From Paractinoplanes lichenicola (lineage in GTDB: Bacteria > Actinomycetota > Actinomycetes > Mycobacteriales > Micromonosporaceae), in the NCBI RefSeq assembly GCF_016785085.1, contig NZ_JAENHO010000015.1, positions 124,001-188,000 on the forward strand: a DNA stretch of 64,000 nucleotides, in the 5' to 3' direction. A program made the position numbers and the translations under genes. The first letter of the stretch is position 1. Each line of letters opens with the position of its first letter. The notes under the pieces are model-generated. The model was not told the origin of the DNA, did no database searches, and saw nothing but the letters and a program-made list of their open reading frames with translations. Shown here piece by piece: positions 58,404 through 64,000 of this stretch.

Positions 58404-59699
58404 TCAGACCGCATAGTCACTCCGCGTGGGCGACATGTCACTCGCTCCGTCACGGTGATCCTTGACGGCCAGCACCTGGTTGACGCCGATCCGCGACTGC
58501 TCGAACGCCAACGCCGAGGCCGCCATGTAGAGCCGCCACACCCGAGCCCGTCCGGGCGAGGTCAGCCGTACGGCCTCGGGCCATGACTGCTCCAAGTTGG
58601 CGACCCAGGCCCGCAGCGTACGGCCGTAGTGCTCGCGCAACGCGTGCACGTCGCGCACCTCGAAGCCGGCCTGTTCGAGGATCGTGACCGTCGTGCCGAT
58701 GGGCGCCAGTTCACCGTCCGGGAAGACGTACGCGTCAATGAAGCTGCGCTGCTGGTGCGGCTGCTTCGGGGGCAGGTGCAGTCGCGAGATCTGGTGGTTG
58801 AGCAGCCGGCCACCGGGCTTGAGCTGCGCGTAGAGGATGGCCGCATAGTCCGCGTAGACCGACGTGCCGACGTGCTCGGCCATGCCCACGCTGGAGATCG
58901 CGTCGTACGGCCCGTCCTCGAGGTCGCGATAGTCCTCGACCCGGATCTCGACCTGCCCGGTCAGGCCCGCCTCGGCGACCTGCTTGCGGGCATACTCGGC
59001 CTGCTCGGTCGAGAGCGTGATGCCGACGACCTGTACGCCGTATTCGCGGGCCGCGTGGATCGCCAGGCTCCCCCAGCCGCAGCCGACGTCGAGCAGTCGC
59101 TGCCCGGGGCGCAGGCCGAGCTTGCGGCAGATCAGGTCGAGCTTGTCGCGCTGGGCGTCGGCCAGCCCGTAGCCGGCGGAGTCCGAGGTCCAGTATGCGC
59201 ACGAATAGACCATGCTGGGGCCGAGCACGAGACGGTAGAAGTCGTTGCCCACGTCGTAGTGATGGCTGATGGCCTGCCGGTCACGGCGCTTGCTGTGCCG
59301 GGTGCCGGTGACGACCATCTCCTCCGGCGGCGGCTTGGGCTGAGTGCCGAGCACGCCGAGACGTACGAGATCGCCCGCAACCGATCGGATCGGCATGTCC
59401 CTGATGTCGGGTGAGCGCCAGATCAACGCGGCCAGCCGGGTGAGCGCGTCATAGAGGTCGCCCTCGACGTCGATCTCGCCGGCCACGTACGCCCGAGCGA
59501 GCCCGAGCTCGTTGGGCTGCCACATCAGCCGGCGCAGCGCACGGCGGTGACGGATCACCAGGACGGGCGCCTCGGCGGGGCCGGCGGTCGAGCCGTCCCA
59601 GGCGCGAAGGCGTACGGGAAGCGGGGTTTGCAGCAGCGCCTCGAGGACGCTCCGAAGCTTTGCCGCAGTCGTAGTGAGGTGGGGGATCGTGGTTGCCAT
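58404..59699 (-). CDS. Cyclopropane-fatty-acid synthase-type SAM methyltransferase
   Basis: 431-residue enzyme that modifies unsaturated chains of membrane phospholipids with S-adenosylmethionine (CFA/CmaA family). SAM motif: LLDVGCGWGSLAIHAAREYG; further family segments are GITLSTEQAEYARKQ, DYRDLEDGPYDAISSVGMAE and SFIDAYVFPDGEL. An N-terminal lipid-binding part of about 150 residues includes RHSKRRDRQAISHHYDVGND. ATG 59699 is preceded by GGGAGG. Whether it makes a cyclopropane or a methyl branch is unknown. Confidence 0.93.
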   Translation of the reverse strand: MATTIPHLTTTAAKLRSVLEALLQTPLPVRLRAWDGSTAGPAEAPVLVIRHRRALRRLMWQPNELGLARAYVAGEIDVEGDLYDALTRLAALIWRSPDIRDMPIRSVAGDLVRLGVLGTQPKPPPEEMVVTGTRHSKRRDRQAISHHYDVGNDFYRLVLGPSMVYSCAYWTSDSAGYGLADAQRDKLDLICRKLGLRPGQRLLDVGCGWGSLAIHAAREYGVQVVGITLSTEQAEYARKQVAEAGLTGQVEIRVEDYRDLEDGPYDAISSVGMAEHVGTSVYADYAAILYAQLKPGGRLLNHQISRLHLPPKQPHQQRSFIDAYVFPDGELAPIGTTVTILEQAGFEVRDVHALREHYGRTLRAWVANLEQSWPEAVRLTSPGRARVWRLYMAASALAFEQSRIGVNQVLAVKDHRDGASDMSPTRSDYAV

Positions 59700-59819
59700 C
59701 GGTACCTCCCGGGCGCAGTTTCGCGCGACCGAACATGGAACCGATTCACTATCCGCCCGCCACGGCGAATTGCATAAGTACCTTTTCTAGTTTTGTGATC
59801 GAGGAGACACGGGCTGTTC

Positions 59820-60362
59820 TCACACCGCCCGCATGACCCGCTCCAGGCTGGCCAGCCGCATGGGCCGGGCCTGGTCATGACGGCTTTCGGCCAGCGCGTC
59901 GAGCACCGCCCGACGCTCCCTTTCGGACAGTACGCCCGCGAAGGGTGACGCGGATCGCAGCCGCACCGCGTACTGGGCCGGTGAGGTGAGCGCGTCCAGC
60001 ACCGCCGCCGGCTCGCCGGCCAGCAGCACCTCCCACCGGTCGAGCCATTCCCATTCGCGACCGCCGGGGTGCAGGCGCCGCAGCCGGCGAATGTTGATCT
60101 CGGCAGTGGCGAGCACCGCGGCCGGCTGGGCCGTGAGGCGCGCGGCGATCGCCTGGTGCAGCCACAGCTCTTCAAGCTCGGCGCGGCTCAGCACCGGGTG
60201 GATCAACGCCTCCACGTCGGCCCGCCGCACCCGCCGATGCGAGCCGATATTGACGTACGGGAGTAGTCCGCGCGCGCAGAGGTCCAGCACTCGCCGCCGC
60301 GAGAACCTCAGCAGGATCGCGGCTTCACCGATGGTGAGCAGATCGCCCGTGCGCATCGTCAC
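59820..60362 (-). CDS. Helix-turn-helix (excisionase/MerR-like) protein
   Basis: 180-residue DNA-binding protein. Residues about 8-55 form an excisionase-type HTH (LTIGEAAILLRFSRRRVLDL, then NIGSHRRVRRADVEALIH). The rest is helical with WEWLDRWEVLLAGEP and no known domain. No integrase, att site or phage gene is nearby, so it is more likely a small regulator than a true excisionase. Start is GTG 60362 or ATG 60356. Confidence 0.8.
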   Translation of the reverse strand: MTMRTGDLLTIGEAAILLRFSRRRVLDLCARGLLPYVNIGSHRRVRRADVEALIHPVLSRAELEELWLHQAIAARLTAQPAAVLATAEINIRRLRRLHPGGREWEWLDRWEVLLAGEPAAVLDALTSPAQYAVRLRSASPFAGVLSERERRAVLDALAESRHDQARPMRLASLERVMRAV

Positions 60363-60408
60363 ACGTGGATGTTGGCGTGACGGCGTTCGGCATGCAACAA
60401 CCGAACGG

Positions 60409-61149
60409 CTATTGACTCTTTCGCTGACCGGTTGGGACCTCGCTGAACAGATACGTCCGTTCCTGGAGCATCTCCAGGCTCAGCCCTACGCCGGTAGCCC
60501 GTTCGGCCAGCGCGAACGCCCCCGCCGTAGCGTCGCCACCAGCGCCGATCCCGACCGCCGAGATCTCTTGGGCGAGTGCGTCCACCCGCGCCCCACTGCG
60601 ACGATTCGGCGCCTGCGGGTCGAAGTCGAGCTGCACGGCCCCGTCCTCCAAAAGGAGGAACCGCCCGCTCCCGTCAGCCGCCCGATAGAGGCACACCAAC
60701 GTGGTCCCCTCCGACAACGGCCGCAGCAGCTCATCCGCACGACCGAGCGACCCGTTGTCCTCGATCACCAGCGACCACTCGTCATCAAGCCGCGAGACCC
60801 CGAAGTAGTACTTCTCGATCGCGCCCCGCTGCCCGTCGCCGGCCCCCACCATCTGCCGCCACCCGATGCGCTCGAGCTCCTTGGCCCCCATCCGCTTGAG
60901 CACCTGCGCCGGCCGCACGTCCTTCACCCAGACAAAGCAGAACCCCTTACGCAGTTCCGCCACCCGCCCGAACCACGCATAATCGGCCGCCCCCGCCTCC
61001 CGAGCAGCCGCCACTTCAGACGGCGACAGCGACGGCCCCCGAGACCCCACCGGAGACCCCGACGCCACAGCCGACGGCGTGCCGCCCCGCGACCCACACC
61101 CCGCCACCAGCCCCGCAGCCACGAAACTCAACATCACCCGCCGACGCAC
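60409..61149 (-). CDS. DUF6461 lipoprotein
   Basis: 246-residue lipoprotein. The signal peptide MRRRVMLSFVAAGLVAGC has a lipobox LVAGC with Cys at residue 18, then a Ser/Gly/Pro linker. The DUF6461 domain is visible from about residue 55 (AADYAWFGRVAELRKGFCFV, VLKRMGAKELERIGW) to about 230 (VGLSLEMLQERTYLFSEVP). DUF6461 is common in actinobacteria, with no known function; a lipoprotein form suggests an extracytoplasmic ligand. Start is a GTG at 61149. Confidence 0.8.
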   Translation of the reverse strand: MRRRVMLSFVAAGLVAGCGSRGGTPSAVASGSPVGSRGPSLSPSEVAAAREAGAADYAWFGRVAELRKGFCFVWVKDVRPAQVLKRMGAKELERIGWRQMVGAGDGQRGAIEKYYFGVSRLDDEWSLVIEDNGSLGRADELLRPLSEGTTLVCLYRAADGSGRFLLLEDGAVQLDFDPQAPNRRSGARVDALAQEISAVGIGAGGDATAGAFALAERATGVGLSLEMLQERTYLFSEVPTGQRKSQ

Positions 61150-61465
61150 CGCGCCAGTACATCAAACCCCACCCACCCCTGTGACCCCGGTCCCATTCCC
61201 ACCACCAACATCAGCCGCACATACAGCAAGCCGCCCCCAGCCCGGCAAAGCCGGGCAACGGACGACGGAGTGCGATGCGGGGCCGCGAGGCGCAGTGGGC
61301 GGAGCGGACCAACATCGGCGGCCGGCTGGGCGCGGCGCTTAGCGGCGGCGTGCCGTGAGCGGCCACGGGCCCGCAGGTGGCGCAAGGTGCGGGGCGGTGG
61401 GCGGCTGGGCGCGACGGAGTGCCGCAGGGCCCGACGGCCGAGGCCACCACACGCAGCCCACACAC
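61150..61465. other. Intergenic region, nothing identified
   Basis: 316 very GC-rich bases upstream of the DUF6461 lipoprotein. Frames on both strands are short and shadow-like; no hairpin or repeat stands out before the terminator at 61466. Confidence 0.4.
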
Positions 61466-61493
61466 AAAAATCCCCCCGGCAACCCGGAGGGAT
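61466..61493 (-). terminator. Rho-independent terminator after tRNA-Ala
   Basis: On the minus strand, ATCCC-CCGG pairs with CCGG-GGGAT around GTTG and is followed by TTTTT, directly downstream of the tRNA-Ala 3' end. Confidence 0.9.
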
Positions 61494-61500
61494 CAGTATG

Positions 61501-61573
61501 TGGAGCCCAGGGGACTTGAACCCCTAACCCCCGCCTTGCAAAGGCGGTGCTCTGCCAGTTGAGCTAGGGCCCC
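61501..61573 (-). tRNA. tRNA-Ala (anticodon TGC)
   Basis: 73-base cloverleaf on the minus strand: acceptor GGGGCCC pairs with GGGCTCC (one G-T), discriminator A, anticodon arm CCGCC-TTTGCAA-GGCGG with TGC, and T arm AGGGG-TTCAAGT-CCCCT. CCA is not encoded. Confidence 0.98.
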
Positions 61574-61588
61574 CAAACAACCGACCAA

Positions 61589-61717
61589 TTATCGCAGGTC
61601 AGGCGCAGTAGTAGCCTCATGCCAGAGCGCCCGCTCATCGCTGGACGCCTTGACCTTCTTGAAGATAAGCGCAGCCGCCCCCACAACACCAGCCACAATC
61701 AGAAGCTTCTTAAACAC
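61589..61717 (-). CDS. DLW-39 family small membrane protein
   Basis: 42-residue protein beginning VFKKLLIVAGVVGAAALIFK, one membrane helix, followed by KVKASSDERALWHEATTAPD. This is the actinobacterial DLW-39 family, a tiny protein of about 39-42 residues found near the gyrA-tRNA-Ile-tRNA-Ala region, function unknown. GTG 61717 is preceded by GGAG six bases upstream; an ATG at 61729 (MEIL) would lengthen it by four residues. Confidence 0.85.
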   Translation of the reverse strand: MFKKLLIVAGVVGAAALIFKKVKASSDERALWHEATTAPDLR

Positions 61718-61815
61718 CAGAATCTCCATCCCACCGCAACTTCGATGTGGCCGCCAAGGCCACGAGCTACGGCCCGTAAGCAAGTCACAAAGGGTGGGCA
61801 CCGTAACGTGGGGTT

Positions 61816-61836
61816 TCAGGGGGCTCGGCCCCCTGA
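61816..61836. repeat. Perfect hairpin between DLW-39 and tRNA-Ile
   Basis: TCAGGGGGC TCG GCCCCCTGA is a nine-base stem with a three-base loop. It may add termination after tRNA-Ile on the minus strand, but no T run follows. Confidence 0.6.
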
Positions 61837-61851
61837 GCCAGCATAACGAGC

Positions 61852-61884
61852 GGCCCCGGTCCGCGCTTTATGCGGACAGGGGCC
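61852..61884 (-). terminator. Hairpin downstream of tRNA-Ile
   Basis: GGCCCC-GTCCGC pairs with GCGGAC-GGGGCC with two single-base bulges or mismatches, 12 bases past the tRNA-Ile 3' end on the minus strand. Confidence 0.6.
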
Positions 61885-61895
61885 CCCGCTGCTCG

Positions 61896-61969
61896 TGGGG
61901 CTAGCTGGAATCGAACCAGCGACCTCAGAGTTATCAGCTCTGCGCTCTAACCGACTGAGCTATAGCCCC
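61896..61969 (-). tRNA. tRNA-Ile (anticodon GAT)
   Basis: 74-base cloverleaf on the minus strand: acceptor GGGGCTA/TAGCCCC with discriminator A, anticodon arm CAGAG-CTGATAA-CTCTG with GAT, and T arm GCTGG-TTCGATT-CCAGC. CCA is not encoded. Confidence 0.98.
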
Positions 61970-62001
61970 TCAAGTGCGACACCGAAGGTTACCGCACGGG
62001 C

Positions 62002-62033
62002 CCGGGAGCCACCAAAACGGGGGTGGCTCCCGG
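62002..62033 (-). terminator. Terminator after the DUF3566 gene
   Basis: Twelve-base inverted repeat CCGGGAGCCACC / GGTGGCTCCCGG with an eight-base loop, 14 bases past the DUF3566 stop on the minus strand. Confidence 0.75.
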
Positions 62034-62047
62034 ACTCGTACGAAAAA

Positions 62048-62938
62048 TCAGTCCCGCTCGGCCAGGGTCAGCTCGACCCCGCCCACCAGGTCGGCGCAGA
62101 CGTTGTAGATGAACGCCCCGAGCGTCGCCAGCGCGGTGAACAGCACCACGTTGACCGCTCCGATCAGCATCGACGTGCCGATCACGCCCCACGCGGTGAT
62201 CTGGAAGCCGCCGCTGGAGCCGGAGTTCTCGCTTCCGGTGGCGGTCACCAGTTCCTTGAGGCTGGTGTTGACCTCGGTCCAGACACCCATGGCGTCGAGG
62301 GCGAGGTAGAGCACCGAGGTGGCCACGACCACGACGATGAAGAGCACCACAGACACGGCGAACGAGAACTTCATCACGGACCAGGGGTCGATCCGCTTGA
62401 GGTTGAGCCGGGCCCGCCGGGGGCCGCGGGCGGCCGCTCCGGTGACCGTGGACCGCGCCGAACGGACCGCCTCGGTGACCCGGGCCGCACCGACCGCGGC
62501 GGAGCCCGTCGCCTGACCGGGACCCTGACCGGGACCACCGGCCGGACGGGCCGCCTTGCCGCTGTCGCCGCCGGGGCGCTGCTGCTGCGGGCCGGCCGGG
62601 GTGCCGGGCTTGTTGCCGGCCGGCGGCACGCTGACCCGGCCCGAGCTGCTGCCGGGGGCCGCGCCTTTGCCCTTGGTGACGGTCGGCACGCTGGCCGAAC
62701 CCTTCACGGCCCCGCCGGGCCGCTTCGAGTCGGGGCCGTCATGGTCGGCGGCCGGCTCACCCGGGGGCGGGGCCATGCCCGGCGCCCGGGTGAATTTCGG
62801 CGTGGCCGGGGCATCGGCGGGGGCGGCCGCGCGACCCGCGGCGTCGCGTCCGTTCGGGGCGGCGCCGTCTTTCTTGGCCGCCTCGTTCGGAGTCGCCGAG
62901 CCTCCCGTGGCCCCCGACTTCGCCTGTGTCTCCGGCAT
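62048..62938 (-). CDS. DUF3566 transmembrane protein
   Basis: 296-residue protein. The N-terminal 170 residues are Ala/Gly/Pro-rich and disordered. The DUF3566 domain follows (about 175-295; LKRIDPWSVMKFSFAVSVVL, a second helix ITAWGVIGTSMLIGAVNVVL, and YNVCADLVGGVELTL). Such genes follow gyrA in actinobacteria, and the mycobacterial homologue (CwsA neighbourhood) is a small membrane protein of unclear function. ATG 62938 is chosen; a TTG codon precedes it. It starts three bases after the gyrA stop, so the two are cotranscribed. Confidence 0.92.
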   Translation of the reverse strand: MPETQAKSGATGGSATPNEAAKKDGAAPNGRDAAGRAAAPADAPATPKFTRAPGMAPPPGEPAADHDGPDSKRPGGAVKGSASVPTVTKGKGAAPGSSSGRVSVPPAGNKPGTPAGPQQQRPGGDSGKAARPAGGPGQGPGQATGSAAVGAARVTEAVRSARSTVTGAAARGPRRARLNLKRIDPWSVMKFSFAVSVVLFIVVVVATSVLYLALDAMGVWTEVNTSLKELVTATGSENSGSSGGFQITAWGVIGTSMLIGAVNVVLFTALATLGAFIYNVCADLVGGVELTLAERD

Positions 62939-62941
62939 CAA

Positions 62942-64000
62942 CTAGTCCTGTTCGTCAGGCTCGTCGGCATTGCGAGCAAGCGCCACGATGGTTACACCTT
63001 CTGGGAGGTCCATCAGCTTGACCCCCATTGTGTTCCGATCCCGCGTGCGCCGTACAGGCTTCACGGGAGTCCGGATGACACCACCATTGCTGGTGATGGC
63101 AAATAGTTCATCCTCCGGGTCGATCACGAGTGCCCCCACCAGTCCACCACGACGTTCCGTGATCTTCGCGGTGAGGACGCCCTTGCCGCCCCGGCCCTGC
63201 ACGGGATACTCCTCGATCGGTGTCCGTTTCGCATACCCACCATCGGTGGCGACCAACACATCCAAGCCCTCCCGCACCACTTCCATGGCCAGGAGCTCGT
63301 CGCTGCCGCTGAAGCGCATGCCGATGACGCCCGAGGTGGCCCTACCCATAGGACGCAGCGCATCGTCGGTTGCGTTGAACCGGATCGCCTGTGCGTTCTT
63401 GGAGACGAGCAGGAGATCGTTCTCCGGCGCCGCCAGGGTCGCGCCCACCAACTCGTCGTCCTCCCGCAGGTTGATGGCGATGATGCCACCGCTGCGGTTG
63501 GAGTCAAATTCCTCGAGCCGGGTCTTCTTCACGAGACCATTCTTGGTGGCGAGCACAAGGTACGGCGCGACCTGGTAATTCGGGATCTGGATGACCTGGG
63601 CGATGTGCTCGTCGGGCTGGAACGCGAGCAGGTTCGCGACGTGCTGTCCCTTGGCCACGCGGGCCGCCTCGGGCAGCTCGTACGTCTTGGCCCGATAGAC
63701 CCGGCCCTTGTTCGTGAAGAACAGGATCCAGTCGTGGGTCGAGATCACGAAGAAGTGCGACACGATGTCGTCCTGCCGCAGCGTGGCGCCGCTGACACCC
63801 TTGCCGCCGCGCTTCTGCGAGCGGTACAGATCGACCTTCGTACGCTTCGCATATCCCGTACGTGTGATCGTCACCACAACATCCTCGCGCGTGATGAGGT
63901 CCTCCATCGAGACCTCGCCATCGAACGGGATGATTTGCGTACGACGCTCGTCGCCGTACTTCTGCACGATCTCGCCGAGCTCCTCGGAGACGATCGCTCG
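62942..64000 (-). CDS. gyrA: DNA gyrase subunit A, C-terminal part (gene leaves at right edge)
   Basis: The type II topoisomerase subunit that introduces negative supercoils together with GyrB. Only the C-terminal beta-pinwheel domain is inside the window. The frame is open to base 64000, adding 11 codons beyond the internal ATG at 63967. The GyrA box appears as QKRGGKG, and pinwheel blade repeats (IIAINLREDDELVGA, GVIGMRFSGSDELLAM, GGKGVLTAKITERRGG) follow. The protein ends in an acidic tail NADEPDEQD. The quinolone-determining region lies outside this window. The gene is transcribed leftward. Confidence 0.97.
   Translation of the reverse strand, partial: RAIVSEELGEIVQKYGDERRTQIIPFDGEVSMEDLITREDVVVTITRTGYAKRTKVDLYRSQKRGGKGVSGATLRQDDIVSHFFVISTHDWILFFTNKGRVYRAKTYELPEAARVAKGQHVANLLAFQPDEHIAQVIQIPNYQVAPYLVLATKNGLVKKTRLEEFDSNRSGGIIAINLREDDELVGATLAAPENDLLLVSKNAQAIRFNATDDALRPMGRATSGVIGMRFSGSDELLAMEVVREGLDVLVATDGGYAKRTPIEEYPVQGRGGKGVLTAKITERRGGLVGALVIDPEDELFAITSNGGVIRTPVKPVRRTRDRNTMGVKLMDLPEGVTIVALARNADEPDEQD

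Noticed and set aside
59820..60362. Excisionase gene as a sign of a prophage or integrative element
   Set aside because: No integrase, att repeats or phage genes nearby; the HTH family also occurs in ordinary regulators.
1..64000. CRISPR arrays, insertion sequences, rRNA genes
   Set aside because: No regularly spaced palindromic repeats with unique spacers, no transposase-like protein and no rRNA sequence were seen; the tandem repeats found are contiguous, without spacers.

Overview
The window is about 64 kb of a very GC-rich actinobacterial chromosome. The gene set (CrgA, a DLW-39 small protein, DUF3566, DUF397/XRE pairs, DUF6461, a class E sortase, chaplin-type repeats, a mycobacterial-type PknA/PknB locus) points to a sporulating actinomycete. 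Micromonosporaceae, for example Actinoplanes, is my best guess, by inference only. The right edge cuts gyrA, which is read leftward. If the usual dnaA-dnaN-recF-gyrB-gyrA order holds, oriC lies a few kilobases beyond the right end. A near-perfect parS site (54357) and two perfect DnaA boxes (57767, 58321) fit an origin-proximal position.

Layout, left to right. 1-6190: 3' end of dcd, a YcxB-like membrane protein, a HAD phosphatase, a 47-residue TatA-like small protein, a secreted LamG protein, two overlapping CNNM/CBS proteins and a GPP34 protein. 6192-12968: an EtfD-like membrane Fe-S oxidoreductase, crgA, then DUF881, class E sortase, a small membrane protein and pabA. 13019-21969: the leftward cell-wall/phosphosignalling operon fhaA-fhaB-pstP-rodA-pbpA-pknA-pknB, with almost every junction overlapping or within a few bases. 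22197-24890: tRNA-Leu, a pyrimidine-rich degenerate repeat zone, a WecG/TagA glycosyltransferase and a membrane protein. 24926-35467: accessory and regulatory genes: an XRE-DUF397 pair with inverted-repeat operators, a PASTA membrane protein with phosphothreonine-like motifs, a GCS2-type ligase, a divergent yceI/marR pair and a STAND ATPase with an XRE domain. 35557-44305: a branched-chain (probably leucine) catabolic locus in two leftward blocks (tetR-accC-HMG-CoA lyase and accD-acyl-CoA dehydrogenase) separated by a five-repeat chaplin-like protein and its secreted neighbour. 44350-48992: an Hsp90-like ATPase translationally coupled to a 972-residue TPR protein. 49058-60362: rhodanese, SGNH hydrolase, proS, CBS protein, SufE, a DsbA-like oxidoreductase, parS, a YbaK-type deacylase, an SDR protein carrying an internal repeat expansion, a His/Thr/Ala repeat membrane protein, a Nudix hydrolase, a CFA-type methyltransferase and an excisionase-like protein. 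60409-64000: DUF6461 lipoprotein, tRNA-Ala, DLW-39, tRNA-Ile, DUF3566 and gyrA.

How the parts connect. FhaA/FhaB, PstP, PknA/PknB, PbpA and RodA form the conserved peptidoglycan-sensing phosphorylation module, and CrgA nearby belongs to the same division machinery. The acyl-CoA dehydrogenase of the catabolic locus should reduce ETF, which the EtfD-like protein would reoxidise. A repeated motif TTAACG-NN-CGTT lies before accD and before tetR, so one TetR protein probably controls both catabolic blocks.

The less ordinary features are the chaplin array between the two catabolic operons, the Hsp90-TPR pair, and a cluster of tandem-repeat expansions (24, 36 and 15 bp units) between 53.0 and 57.5 kb around the parS site. 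I saw no insertion sequence, prophage or CRISPR array.
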